From assembly GCF_000020365.1 (NCBI RefSeq), contig NC_012108.1, forward strand, positions 372,001 through 436,000: a DNA stretch of 64,000 nucleotides, in the 5' to 3' direction. This DNA is from Desulforapulum autotrophicum HRM2 (lineage in GTDB: Bacteria > Desulfobacterota > Desulfobacteria > Desulfobacterales > Desulfobacteraceae). The number at the start of each line of letters is the position of its first letter. Position 1 is the stretch's first letter. The notes under the pieces were generated by a model, which was given only the letters and a program-made list of their open reading frames with translations, did not search any database and was not told the DNA's origin. Below, in pieces: positions 18,900 to 28,614 of the stretch. The position numbers and the translations under genes are program-made.

Positions 18900-20534
18900 A
18901 TGGAAAATGTGTGGATGAGTTCCTATGGTGAAGGCGTTCCAGGGAATCTTGATTATGAATCGATCACCATGCCCGATATGCTGAAGCGAAACGCAACCAA
19001 CCTTCCCAAGGGAAGAATTATTGAGTTTGCAGGCACCCGAATAACTTTCAAGGCGTTTGACGAAGAAGTAAACCAGGTGGCCAACGGCTTTATCGCCCTT
19101 GGGGTGGGAAAGGGAGACCGGGTGGCCCTGCTGCTGCCAAACATTCCCCAGATCGCCATTGCAACCTATGCAGCATGGAGGATAGGAGCGGTGGTTGTCA
19201 TGAACAACCCTCTTTACAAGGATGCCGAACTCATTCACCAGTTCAATGATTCAGGAGCTACCCTGCTTGTTGCCCTTGATCTGCTTGTGCCGAGGATGCT
19301 GGCCCTAAAGGAGAAAACCGGGCTGAAAAGCATCATCGTGGCCCACACCCGGACCTACATCGGCTTTCCCAAAAAGCAGTTTTTCAAGCTCATGGCAAGT
19401 GACCAGCACATGGATTTTCCTCCCCAGCCTGACCTCATTGAATGGTCTACGCTGCTCAAGAGTTACTCCAAGAAATCGCCGTTTACCCAGGTTAACGGCC
19501 AGGATATTGCGTCCATCCAATACACTGTGGGTACGACAGGGCGGGCAAAGGGGCTGGTGCTGAGCCATGACAACCTTTCCAAAAACTGCCAGCAGGGCAT
19601 TGCCTGGTTGACCCTGATAAAGACCCAGAAAACGGTTGTTCTTGGCTCTTTGCCGATTTTCCACTCGTTTGGACTGTTTGTGCTGAACCTGTGCGTGCGG
19701 ATGGGGGTGGAAATGGTGATGCTGCCCCTGGCAACAACCGAGGAGGTCATCAAGGCCATTCCAAGGAATGGTGTAACCCTTTTTCCGGCGGGTGCCACCC
19801 TGTTCATGGATATTCTGAACCACCCCCGGTTGAAGCAATATGACCTGTCGTCCCTTGAACTGTGCATTTCAGGGGCGGCTCCCTGTCCCCTTGATGTGCT
19901 GGGCCGGTTTGAACAGCTCACCGGTGCCCCCATCCTCGAGGGGTATGGACTTTCCGAGGCAAGCCCCGTGGTTGCCATGAACCCCCTGAACGGGAAGAAC
20001 AAGCCCGGTACCGTGGGACTGCCCTATCCAGACACCGTGGTGAAGATTACCGATGTTGAGGATCCGGACCGGGAGATGGGCATTGGTGAATTAGGGGAAT
20101 TGACAGTCAAGGGCCCCCAGGTGGCACTGGGATACCATAACCTTGACGAGGAGACTGTCCGGACCTTTAGAAAAGGATGGCTTCACACCGGGGACGTTGC
20201 CACCATGGATGAGGAGGGTTACATCACCATTGTGGACCGGATCAAGAATCGCATCGTAACCGGTGGCCAGACGGTTTATCCAAGGGAGATCGATGAGGTG
20301 CTTTTTTCCCATCCCAAGATCGTGGAAGCCTGTGTCAAGGGCGTACCTGATTCTACCCTCGGAGAGGTGGTCAAGGCTTTTGTGGTCATAAAACCTGGCG
20401 AGGTCCTTGATGAAGCGGACCTTCATACCCATTGCAAAAATCACCTTGCCCCCCACAAGGTCCCGACGATTTTTGAGTACATGGACGAACTGCCCAAAAG
20501 TTCTGTGGGTAAAATACTGAGAAAGAGACTTTAA
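18900..20534 (+). CDS. Long-chain acyl-CoA synthetase (AMP-forming)
   Basis: A 544-residue ANL-superfamily ligase that would activate fatty or aromatic acids to CoA thioesters with ATP. The P-loop is degenerate, YTVGTTGRAKGLVLSHDN in place of YTSGTTGxPKG. LEGYGLSEASPV (A5 motif), GWLHTGDVATMDEEGYITIV (A7/A8) and the C-terminal catalytic Lys in PKSSVGKILRKRL are all present. The start is ATG 18900, behind GGAGG; an ORF extension to 18834 is unlikely. It resembles FadD-type long-chain ligases, but the acid is not predictable. The 264 bases upstream (18636-18899) contain no recognised signal. Confidence 0.85.
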   Translation: MENVWMSSYGEGVPGNLDYESITMPDMLKRNATNLPKGRIIEFAGTRITFKAFDEEVNQVANGFIALGVGKGDRVALLLPNIPQIAIATYAAWRIGAVVVMNNPLYKDAELIHQFNDSGATLLVALDLLVPRMLALKEKTGLKSIIVAHTRTYIGFPKKQFFKLMASDQHMDFPPQPDLIEWSTLLKSYSKKSPFTQVNGQDIASIQYTVGTTGRAKGLVLSHDNLSKNCQQGIAWLTLIKTQKTVVLGSLPIFHSFGLFVLNLCVRMGVEMVMLPLATTEEVIKAIPRNGVTLFPAGATLFMDILNHPRLKQYDLSSLELCISGAAPCPLDVLGRFEQLTGAPILEGYGLSEASPVVAMNPLNGKNKPGTVGLPYPDTVVKITDVEDPDREMGIGELGELTVKGPQVALGYHNLDEETVRTFRKGWLHTGDVATMDEEGYITIVDRIKNRIVTGGQTVYPREIDEVLFSHPKIVEACVKGVPDSTLGEVVKAFVVIKPGEVLDEADLHTHCKNHLAPHKVPTIFEYMDELPKSSVGKILRKRL

Positions 20535-20541
20535 ATGTTAT

Positions 20542-20579
20542 CCGGGGCATTGATGCCCATGCAAGAATCAATGCCCCGG
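20542..20579. terminator. Perfect 13-bp hairpin between acyl-CoA ligase and the trpB relic
   Basis: CCGGGGCATTGAT (20542-20554) pairs with ATCAATGCCCCGG (20567-20579). It lies 8 bases after the ligase stop and 22 bases from the trpB-relic stop, so it may serve both strands, though no T run follows. Confidence 0.6.
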
Positions 20580-20601
20580 TAATACCGGCAACTTTTAGGT
20601 G

Positions 20602-21396
20602 TTAGATTCCATACTCCTTGCCATAGGTGTCAATGACAAAGTCGATGTCCTTGTCTCCCCGGCCTGACAGGTTGACAAGGATGGTCTTGCCTTTACCCTC
20701 GTCTCTGGCGAGTTTTATGGCATGGGCAACGGCATGGGCGCTCTCAATGGCCGGAATGATTCCGTCGCTCCTTTAAAGGGAGAAAAAGGCATTAATGGCC
20801 TCCTTGTTGTTGGCCGTCACGTAGTTGACCCTGCCAAGATCCTTGAGCAGCGAATGTTGGGGCCCCACGCCTGGATAGTCCAACCCGCTTGCAACGGAAT
20901 AGACCGGAAGGGGATCGCCGGCTTTATCCTGTAGCAGGTAGGAATGGAAGCCATGGAGGGTGCCGGGCTTGCCCAGGCTAAGGGTTCACTCAAAAATAAA
21001 TTACCAATTTTGGGGGTCAAGTCGCCTGCCCTGCAAGGCGTGAAAATACAGGCATATCAGGAATACGCCGAATTTTCACAACGCGTCAGGGCTGGATGAA
21101 TTGGCCTCCAAAATGTAAAGTTATTTTTGAGTGGGCCCTAAGGGTTGCCGCATGTTCACCCACTTTGAAGCCGATGCCTGCAGGTTCTACCCCGTATCTG
21201 TTGACGTGGGTTTTTTCAAGAAAGGCGGAAAACAGACCAATGGCATTGGACCCGCCCCCCACACAGGCAACCAGGTTGTCGTGGTCCCTGCCGGTCATTT
21301 CACGGAATTGCTGTTCCGCCTCAATACCCACGATTTTCTTAAAATCCCTGACCATCATGGGAAAGGGATGGGGTCCAACCACCGAGCCAATGGCAG
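20602..21396 (-). pseudogene. trpB: Tryptophan synthase beta-chain relic (truncated, nonsense codon, insertion)
   Basis: Reading the minus strand from 21396: [46 protein letters not shown], then an insertion, then [36 protein letters not shown] and finally [20 protein letters not shown] with [11 protein letters not shown] before TAA at 20604-20602. These are the PLP-phosphate glycine loop and C-terminal half of TrpB. The N-terminal part, including the PLP lysine, is missing beyond 21396. There is an in-frame TAA just before [10 protein letters not shown]. The insertion at 20982-21138 interrupts the frame exactly between Leu and Ser. It cannot make an enzyme; a functional trpB is presumably elsewhere. 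Confidence 0.9.
20982..21138. mobile_element. MITE-like insertion inside trpB (GGG-CTCA family), 157 bp
   Basis: Terminal inverted repeats GGGTTCACTCAAAAATAA and GGGCCCACTCAAAAATAA face each other. TAA flanks both sides (up to CTAAGGGTT if the ends are drawn inward), consistent with a target duplication. Removing the element and one duplicate restores [14 protein letters not shown] of TrpB in frame. The interior holds a further imperfect hairpin (GGCGTGAAAAT against ATTTTCACAACGC) and no ORF. Confidence 0.8.
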
Positions 21397-21463
21397 GCTA
21401 TTTCTGTTTCTATATGTAGAATCAAATACCGGATGAAATTTTAAAAACCAACCTTTTTATTTG

Positions 21464-21501
21464 TTCACGAATTTTTCACATAAATTTCACCCGGGTTTCA
21501 C
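21464..21501 (+). promoter_or_regulatory. Four TTCAC direct repeats at 11-bp spacing, probable operator
   Basis: TTCAC begins at 21464, 21475, 21486 and 21497, an exact 11-base period. Tandem 11-bp direct repeats are the usual binding pattern of OmpR/PhoB-family regulators. The site lies about 195 bases before the OmpR-family gene at 21696, with an AT-rich -10-like TTAAAT at 21512. Autoregulation is the natural inference. Confidence 0.65.
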
Positions 21502-21695
21502 CCGCCCTGATTTAAATTGATCATGGACCTTGAATGGCGGTATGGATGCATCTCTGGTGAAAACAGGAGAAAGTACTGAAAAAAGAGGGGATAGATGCTA
21601 TATCTGATACTGGGGCGTGGCGTGGAAAGGGTGGTTTTAACAGGGACGCATCCAGAGCGTCTTATGGGAAATAATATACAGGAAATGGGACGGTT

Positions 21696-22376
21696 ATGGA
21701 AAAAATAAGGGTACTGATTGTCGAGGACAACCAGGATATTGTGGAGAATATGGCCGATTTCCTCGAAACAAAAGGTTTTGTGCTGGATTTTGCTATGGAT
21801 GGCATCGGGGGCCTTCACCTTGCCATCACCAATCCATATGACGTGATCGTTCTTGACATCATGCTGCCGGGCATGGATGGCATTACCCTTTGCCGGAAAT
21901 TGAGGCAGGATGCTAAAAATATGACCCCTGTTCTGATGCTCACGGCCCGGGATACCCTGGAGGACAAGCTTGTTGGTTTTGACTCAGGGGCTGACGATTA
22001 TCTGGTCAAGCCCTTTGCCCTTCAGGAACTTGCGGCAAGAATCCAGGCCCTGTCTGGACGGAGAAATCGGGGAACAAGGACCCTCCAGGTGGCCGATCTG
22101 GTCATGGACGTGGGAACCCTGGAGGTTCGCCGGGGCGAAACCCTGCTTGAACTCAACAACACCTGTACGTCCATACTCAAGATTCTTATGGAGGCATCCC
22201 CGGAAGTTGTGACACGCAGCCGCCTGGAGCATGAACTCTGGGGGGACGATCCGCCGGACAGTGATGCGCTTCGCAGTCATATGTATACCCTCAGAAAAAA
22301 AATAGACAAACCCTTTGATGCCGCCCTTGTGGAAACGATTCATGGAAAGGGGTTCCGGCTGAAGGAGTATTCATGA
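21696..22376 (+). CDS. OmpR-family response regulator
   Basis: A 226-residue two-component regulator. The receiver (residues 1-115) has the acidic pair in VLIVEDNQDI, the acceptor Asp in VIVLDIMLPGMDG, the switch Thr in LMLTARD and Lys in DYLVKPFALQEL. The C-terminal winged helix ends with LRSHMYTLRKKIDKP and ETIHGKGFRLKE, the OmpR/PhoB recognition region. Its TGA overlaps the ATG of the kinase gene. Four TTCAC repeats upstream probably bind it. The regulated process is unknown. Confidence 0.93.
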   Translation: MEKIRVLIVEDNQDIVENMADFLETKGFVLDFAMDGIGGLHLAITNPYDVIVLDIMLPGMDGITLCRKLRQDAKNMTPVLMLTARDTLEDKLVGFDSGADDYLVKPFALQELAARIQALSGRRNRGTRTLQVADLVMDVGTLEVRRGETLLELNNTCTSILKILMEASPEVVTRSRLEHELWGDDPPDSDALRSHMYTLRKKIDKPFDAALVETIHGKGFRLKEYS

Positions 22377-23737
22377 GCATCGGCCAGAAAAATTTTGGAC
22401 ACGGTCCACAGGCCAGGGTGCGGACGGATGGGGTTTCCATGAATTTCCTCGGCAGCATTCGTTTCAGGATCATTGCCACCATCCTGCTGTTTGGGTTTGT
22501 ACTGATTCTGCTTAACTCCAGCATCACCTTTTTTTTCATGGGCAAGGGCATGACCGGGCTTGTTAAAAACCTGCTTGCCACGGAAGTCGAATATTTTGAG
22601 TACCGCTATGGCCAGGACAGAACCACCCCCCTTCCCCATTCGAAATATATCCGGGTTTTCAGGGGGATCAATCAGGTGCCGGAACGTTTCAGAAATCAGG
22701 TCAAGGCCTTGTCCCTGGGCATCCACAGCATTCGCAGGGAACACCCCATTCACATTGCAGTGATGGCGTTTCCCGACACAAAAGATCGGTTTTACCTGTT
22801 TTTCCACGGCCGGCAGTTCATGGAGGAAAACAACATCATAAGGCCCGGCCAGGTCATTCTGATTTCCATCGCTGTTCTGCTTGTTCCCGGCATTCTCCTG
22901 GGAATGTTCACCTCGAGGGCCGTCCTTGCCCCCATGGGGCGGCTCATGGAAAAAATTCGGGCCTTGAAACCCGAGAATTTACCTGCTTTTTTTTCGGATA
23001 AAACTGAGACCAACGAGATTGGTGTCCTCACCACCACCCTGGAACAGACCATGTCAAGGATTCGGGAGTTCATCGACCGGGAAAAAGAGTTCACAAGGGA
23101 TGCAAGCCATGAGCTTCGAACCCCCCTGACCATTGTCAAAGGGGCGGTTGAGATTATTGAAAGCCAGCCTGAAGCTGAAACCAACGGCCTGATAAAACGT
23201 CCCCTTGCCAGGATAAAACGGTCTGTTTCGGAAATGGAGCAGACCATAGAAACTTTTTTGTGGCTTGCAAGGGAGGATGTGGATTCCAAGGGTCGATGCC
23301 GGGCAGGTGAGGTGGTGGACCGTGTTGTTGAGGGCAGCCGGCACCTGCTCCACGGTAAAGCCGTGAAAATCGAAGTCAGGGTTGATCCTCAGGTGGAGAT
23401 CGCGGTTAAGGCGGAGATTCTTCATATTGTTATGGGAAATCTGCTTAAAAATGCCCTGGATTATACCCGGGAAGGTAAGGTGATCCTTATTGTTGAACCG
23501 GATTTCCTTGAGGTGTCAGACACGGGCATGGGCATTGACCAGGGTCGGATTCAAGCGGTCACCAACGCCCATGTAAAGGGGGCGACAAGCTCGGGGTTTG
23601 GCCTGGGACTTAACATTGTCAAACGCCTGTGCACCCGGTTTGGCTGGGACATGGATATTGCCAGCCAACCGGGCAAGGGCACCCGGGTCAGGATTCTGTA
23701 CCGAACTGCCATGGCAGACAGGGCGCTGCATGGGTAA
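22373..23737 (+). CDS. Sensor histidine kinase
   Basis: A 454-residue membrane kinase partnered with the preceding regulator (ATGA overlap). Transmembrane helices lie at about residues 31-55 and 160-180, with a roughly 105-residue periplasmic sensor between them. A HAMP-like linker leads to the dimerisation domain with His246 in RDASHELRTPLTIVKGA. The ATPase domain shows NLLKNALDYT (N box), DTGMGIDQ (G1) and GFGLGLNIVKRLC (G2). A start at the internal ATG 22439 is possible, since the first 22 residues are not typical. The signal sensed is unknown. Confidence 0.88.
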   Translation: MSIGQKNFGHGPQARVRTDGVSMNFLGSIRFRIIATILLFGFVLILLNSSITFFFMGKGMTGLVKNLLATEVEYFEYRYGQDRTTPLPHSKYIRVFRGINQVPERFRNQVKALSLGIHSIRREHPIHIAVMAFPDTKDRFYLFFHGRQFMEENNIIRPGQVILISIAVLLVPGILLGMFTSRAVLAPMGRLMEKIRALKPENLPAFFSDKTETNEIGVLTTTLEQTMSRIREFIDREKEFTRDASHELRTPLTIVKGAVEIIESQPEAETNGLIKRPLARIKRSVSEMEQTIETFLWLAREDVDSKGRCRAGEVVDRVVEGSRHLLHGKAVKIEVRVDPQVEIAVKAEILHIVMGNLLKNALDYTREGKVILIVEPDFLEVSDTGMGIDQGRIQAVTNAHVKGATSSGFGLGLNIVKRLCTRFGWDMDIASQPGKGTRVRILYRTAMADRALHG

Positions 23738-23784
23738 ACTGCCCGCAACCTGTCTGGGGTGCAGTTGTTCTGGCGAAAATATTT

Positions 23785-24186
23785 TCAGTGTTCATTGCCG
23801 GCATAAATCCACATGGGTTCTGTCCTGCCTGCCCGTTCAAATCCCAGAGTCCTGTAGAACCCGATGGCATTGCCGTCTGCGGTCAGCATTTGCTGATGAA
23901 ACGACCTGTAGCGTTTTTGCAGGGCTTCCATCATGGCCCGTCCAACGCCTTTTCCCTTGTGATCTGGATGGACCAGCATGTGGGGATAATAAACCACCAG
24001 GCTACCGTCGGATATGGCATTGCCAAGGCCAATCAATTTTCCTGAAAGCCTTGCAGTAACCAGGGTGTCCGAATTCCTGAGTGCCGGGAGGAGCTGGTCT
24101 GGTTTTTCTGCCGAAGACCAGCTGTTTAATCTGTATAGTTCAATCACTTCCTCTGTTTCAATCGTGTCTGCCAGTCGTATTTCCAT
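23785..24186 (-). CDS. GNAT-family N-acetyltransferase
   Basis: A 133-residue GCN5-related acetyltransferase. The acetyl-CoA pyrophosphate loop is HPDHKGKGVGRAMMEAL (Q/RxxGxG/A class), with the preceding strand YYPHMLVHPD and the C-terminal NAIGFYRTLGFERAGRTEPM. It covers the full compact fold. Substrate cannot be predicted; the subfamily includes many YjdJ/YpeA-like small proteins. It is convergent with the kinase gene and has its own start near 24186. Confidence 0.8.
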   Translation of the reverse strand: MEIRLADTIETEEVIELYRLNSWSSAEKPDQLLPALRNSDTLVTARLSGKLIGLGNAISDGSLVVYYPHMLVHPDHKGKGVGRAMMEALQKRYRSFHQQMLTADGNAIGFYRTLGFERAGRTEPMWIYAGNEH

Positions 24187-24403
24187 GGTTTAACAATCCT
24201 TTTGTCTGTTCTGTCTGCTTCCGCCATCGATGATGGTATGGTTTGTCTGATATTAAAGAGAATAAACTTCTTATTTTTATGTGTCAATATAAATTATATT
24301 CTGTTTATTTAATTTTTATGAGTATGTTGTTCTGTATGATCCCGTAATCCATTCCCAAATAGCCGAAACGATGATCAGGCTCAAATGATCGTAAACGACC
24401 TTT

Positions 24404-24497
24404 GTGTTGTTCGGCATATGTTTTATATAACATATCGAATTTATTATGTTTTTATTGACATCGACGTAAAATTGATGTCAATTTAGACGAACAACAC
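24404..24497. promoter_or_regulatory. Nested inverted repeats upstream of fdhA
   Basis: Three palindromes sit within 94 bases. The outer arms GTGTTGTTCG (24404-24413) and CGAACAACAC (24488-24497) match perfectly. Inside are ATATGTT-6-AACATAT (24416-24435) and ATTGACATC-11-GATGTCAAT (24454-24482). The 9-mer ATTGACATC recurs at 33790-33798, next to a ModE-like gene. Placement about 90 bases before the fdhA start suggests an operator region. The rest of 24187-24586 is AT-rich with no other feature. Confidence 0.55.
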
Positions 24498-24586
24498 AAT
24501 GTTATCTGCAAACGGGGTGATCACAGGGCAGATAGTGTGATCTGTCTCCAATTTTAATATTTTGGATATTAAGGAGGGTGTAAAGA

Positions 24587-27500
24587 ATGAAATTTACACG
24601 TCGTCGTTTTTTAAAACTTGCCGGAATGGGGGCTGCAATACTCCCCCTTGGCCAGTTGGGAATAAACCTTGGACCGGTCCAGGCCTTTGCCGCCGGCATG
24701 AAAATTGACGGAGCAAAGGAGGTCGTTTCCATCTGTCCGTTCTGTGCGGTTACCTGTCATTATATCGCCCATGTCAAAGACGGCCAGATCGTCAGCACTG
24801 AGGGTGATCCTGACTATCCCGTCAGCGAGGGTGCCCTCTGTGCCAAGGGTGCGGCCCAGCTTTCCATGATTAACAGTCCCCATCGTTTGCTAAAGCCCCT
24901 TTACAGGGCCCCATTTTCAGACCGTTGGGAGGAAAAAAGCTGGGACTGGACCCTTGACCGCCTGGCCAGAAAAATCAAAGAGACCCGTGACAGCGATTTC
25001 AAGCGCGTCAATGCCAGGGGAGAGCAGGTCAACCGTGTGGAATCCATCTTTCACCTGGGCTGTTCGATCATGGACAATGAAGAGTGTGCCGTTGTGCACC
25101 AGGCAGCAAGGGGGCTTGGGCTGGTCCATTTCGACCACCAGGCGCGTATCTGACACAGCGCAACAGTTGCGGCTCTGGCAGAGTCGTTTGGACGTGGCGC
25201 AATGACCAACCACTGGATTGATCTTAAAAATTCAGACTGCATTTTTATCATGGGCAGCAATGCAGCCGAGCACCATCCAGTCAGCTTTAAATGGATTTTA
25301 CGTGCTAAAGACAATGGCGCAAAAATCATGCATGTGGATCCGAAATTTTCCAGAACTTCCGCCAGGAGTGATTTCCATGTCCCCTTAAGGTCCGGTACTG
25401 ACCTTGCCTTCCTGGGTGGGCTGATTAATCATATCCTTGAAAATAAAAAATATTTTGCAGAGTATGTCACCGAATATACCAATGCCGCTTTTATTGTAAA
25501 TGCCGGCTTTGAGTTCAAAAATGGAATGTTCTCAGGCTATAGTGCCGGTGACAGAAAATATGACAAGGGTACATGGTCGTTCCAGAAAGATGAAAACGGC
25601 GTCCCCCTGCGGGACAAAACACTCCAGGATAAAAATTGTGTGTTTCAGCTGATGAAGCATCACTACTCCAGGTACAATTTAAAGGACGTTTCAAAGATCA
25701 CCGGTGTTTCAAAGGAAAACCTGCTCAAGGTATGGGAAACCTTTGCTGAAACCGGAAAAAAGGACAAGGCCGGTGCCATCTGTTATGCACTGGGATGGAC
25801 CCAGCACACGGTGGGTGTTCAGAATATACGTGCCAGCGCGCTGATCCAGCTTCTTCTGGGTAACATTGGTGTGGCCGGCGGCGGTATTGAGGCCCTGCGT
25901 GGTGAACCCAACGTTCAGGGCTCAACGGACCATTGTATCCTCTGGCATATCATTCCCGGATACCTGCCCATGCCCCAGGCACAGTGGAACACATTGGCGG
26001 ACTATAACGAGGCCTGCACGCCGGTCAGCAATGACCCCCAGAGTGCCAACTGGTGGCAGCACAAGCCTGCCTATATGGCAAGCCTGCTCAAGGGGTGGTT
26101 TGGAGAAAAAGGAACCCAGGAAAACGGATTCGGTTACAACTGGCTTCCCAAGGTCGATGCCGGTGTTGACTACTCGTATCTGTATATTTTTGATCATATG
26201 TATAACAGTAAGATTAAGGGCGGATTCATCTGGGGAACCAATCCTGCCCAGAGTGTTCCAAATTCCAACAAGGTCAGAAAAGCCATGGACAATCTGGACT
26301 GGGCCTGTTTTGCGGAAGTCCACCACACCGAGTCAACGGATTTCTGGCACAGGCCAGGGGTGGACCCAGGCAGCATAAAAACGGAATGTTTTCTACTGCC
26401 TTCGGCCAACCGTGCGGAAAAAGAAGGGTCCATCACCAACAGCGGCCGGTGGCAGCTGTGGCATTACCAGGCAATCAAACCCCAGGGAGAATGTCTGGCC
26501 CTGGGTGACATGTGCGTAAAGATCACAAACGCCGTCAGGCAGTTGTACCGCAGTGAAGGCGGTGTCTATCCGGAACCCCTTCTGAATCTGGATTTTCCCG
26601 CCTATTACGATCCTGAAAAAATTGCCCAGAAGTGTAATGGGTGGTTCACCAGGGACACAGAAATCAAAGGCAAGCTGTACAAGAAAGGGCAGCAGGTCCC
26701 CAGCTTTACCGCCCTCAAGGACGATGGTTCCACAGTCTCTCTGAACTGGCTGTACGCCGGCGGCTACACAGAGGAAGAGCCCGGCAGAAAATACAACAAA
26801 TCCAAACGTCGGGATTTTTCTCAAACGCCGGAACAGGCAGCCATCGGGCTGTATCCCAACTATTCCTGGTGTTGGCCGGTGAACCGTAGAATCCTCTACA
26901 ACCGTGCATCCGTGGACCTGAACGGGCAACCCTGGGCTCCCCACAAGCCGGTTATTCGCTGGGATGGCGCCAAATGGATCGGTGACGTTCCCGACGGCGG
27001 CTGGCCACCCCTTGCATCGGGAAAGGGCCGGTATCCGTTTATCATGCACACTGAAGGCCACGGCCAGCTGTTTGGCCCGGGGCGTAAAGAAGGGCCATTC
27101 CCCGAGCACTATGAGCCCATTGAAACACCGGTGAAAAAACATCCGTTCTCCGATCAGCTGAGCAACCCCTGTGCAGTAATCTTCCATGGTGAGATGGATA
27201 AACTGGCAGAACCCGCAGACAAACGTTTCCCCATTGTCTTGACCACCTACAGTATGACCGAGCACTGGTGTGGCGGTGGTGAAACAAGGAATTCTCCCCC
27301 CCTGCTTGAGGCAGAACCCCAGCTCTATGTGGAGATGAGCCCTGAACTTGCCAGGGAAAAGGGTATCCAGAACGGTGAACCCGTTGTGGTTGAAAACCTC
27401 AGGGGACGGGTTGAGGCCATTGCCATGGTCACCATCCGCATGCGGCCGTTCACCATCCAGGGTAAAACAGTTCATGAGGTGGGCATGCCGTTCTGTTTCG

Positions 27501-27640
27501 GCTGGACCACCAAGGGATGTGGTGATTCCACCAACCGGCTGACGCCGTCTGTGGGCGATCCCAATACCACCATTCCTGAATTTAAAGCCTGTCTTGTCAA
27601 TGTCAGAAAGGCCGATAAATTAAAGGAACTGGATGCCTAG
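24587..27640 (+). CDS. fdhA: Selenocysteine-containing periplasmic formate dehydrogenase, catalytic subunit
   Basis: Oxidises formate to CO2 (or reduces CO2) at a bis-MGD Mo/W centre. The product is 1017 residues if the in-frame TGA at 25151-25153 is read as selenocysteine (residue 189, context HQARI-U-HSATVAALAE), as in E. coli FdnG. The N-terminus has a twin-arginine signal (TRRRFLKLAGMGAAILPLGQ), so it is exported folded. A 4Fe-4S site follows (CPFCAVTC plus a later CAKG). The molybdopterin region continues with GRGAMTNHWIDLKN and MGSNAAEHHPVSFKW. AAGGAGGG lies upstream. Genes fdhB and fdhE follow. No membrane subunit is present, so a soluble FdhAB that donates to periplasmic cytochrome c is likely. 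Confidence 0.95.
25151..25186 (+). promoter_or_regulatory. UGA selenocysteine codon and likely SECIS region
   Basis: Directly after the TGA are CGCAACAGTTGCG (25159-25171) and a small stem in GGCTCTGGCAGAGTC, the position where bacterial SECIS hairpins lie. The exact SelB-binding fold was not modelled. Confidence 0.7.
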
Positions 27641-27723
27641 TACCGTCTGGGATATTTTTTCAGTACAGGTGGCTGCTTGTACTTTAATCAAACAGCTGCC
27701 TGCCCAAAACAAGGAGCAAAGAA

Positions 27724-28473
27724 ATGCCTAACGCTTTTTTTATAGATGTATCACGATGCACCGCATGCCGCGGATGTCAAGTTGCCTGTAAAGAGTGGCA
27801 CGGACTTCCGGCTGTCCGGACCCGGCAGCAGGGAACCCATCAAAACCCCCCGGATTTAAACCCTTTCAACTATAAGGTCGTTCGTTTTAACGAACATCTC
27901 CATGGAAATGACCGTGGGCATATTGTGTGGAATTTTTTTCCAGATCAGTGCCGTCACTGCGAAGAACCTCCCTGCAAATATATTGCAGACGATTACCAGG
28001 AAGGTGCTATCGTCAAGGACCCGGTAACCGGCGCGGTTATCTATACCGAGCTGACCCGTAAGCTTTCCCAGGAGGCTTTTGAAGAAATTCGGGATTCGTG
28101 TCCTTACAACATCCCCCGCCGAAATCCTGAAACGGGAGCCATCGTCAAGTGCGACATGTGCAATGACAGGGTTCGCAACGGGCTTGTTCCCATGTGTGTG
28201 GCAACCTGTCCCACGGGAACCATGAATTTCGGTTCCAGGGAAGAGATGATCAAGCTTGCCCATGAACGGCTCGATATCGTTAAAAAAGAATTTCCAAAGG
28301 CTCAGCTTGTGGATGAGGACTTGGTCAATGTTATTTACCTGATTACCGATGCGCCTGAATTTTATGCAGATAATGTCGTTGCCGACGCAAAACAGATGCC
28401 GGATCCTTTGACCCGGAAAGAATTCTTTGCTAAGCTGGCCCAACCCATGAGGGCTTTAAAGCTGAAAGTATGA
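27724..28473 (+). CDS. fdhB: Formate dehydrogenase iron-sulfur (beta) subunit
   Basis: A 249-residue ferredoxin-like electron-transfer subunit for FdhA. Cysteine clusters are CTACRGCQVAC, CRHCEEPPC, a CPYNIP segment and CDMCNDRVRNGLVPMCVATC, enough for the usual four [4Fe-4S] clusters of the family. There is no signal peptide, so it would be exported with FdhA through Tat. There is no C-terminal transmembrane helix, unlike FdnH, which fits a soluble two-subunit enzyme. It lies 83 bases after fdhA, with AAGGAG before the ATG. Confidence 0.93.
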   Translation: MPNAFFIDVSRCTACRGCQVACKEWHGLPAVRTRQQGTHQNPPDLNPFNYKVVRFNEHLHGNDRGHIVWNFFPDQCRHCEEPPCKYIADDYQEGAIVKDPVTGAVIYTELTRKLSQEAFEEIRDSCPYNIPRRNPETGAIVKCDMCNDRVRNGLVPMCVATCPTGTMNFGSREEMIKLAHERLDIVKKEFPKAQLVDEDLVNVIYLITDAPEFYADNVVADAKQMPDPLTRKEFFAKLAQPMRALKLKV

Positions 28474-28563
28474 TGACCCAGGGTCCCCAGACAAAATAAA
28501 TCCGGTATTTGCCCCTGTGCAATCTTATGGAGAGATTACCGCTCTGGGACTTACATTTATAAG

Positions 28564-28595
28564 AAAGCCGCTCCACATTTGTGGAGCGGCTTTTT
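28564..28595 (+). terminator. Strong intrinsic terminator after fdhB
   Basis: AAAGCCGCTCCAC pairs perfectly with GTGGAGCGGCTTT (13 bp) around a 4-base loop, followed by TTTTT. It lies between fdhB and fdhE, so fdhE may be expressed by read-through or its own promoter. Confidence 0.9.
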
Positions 28596-28614
28596 CTGCC
28601 AAAGGAATTCAAAT

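Noticed and set aside
24587-25153. Premature stop (TGA) splitting fdhA
   Set aside because: The TGA is the expected selenocysteine codon; homology continues in frame on both sides.
26393-27475. 360-residue open frame antisense to fdhA
   Set aside because: Shadow of the formate dehydrogenase coding strand; no recognisable protein features.
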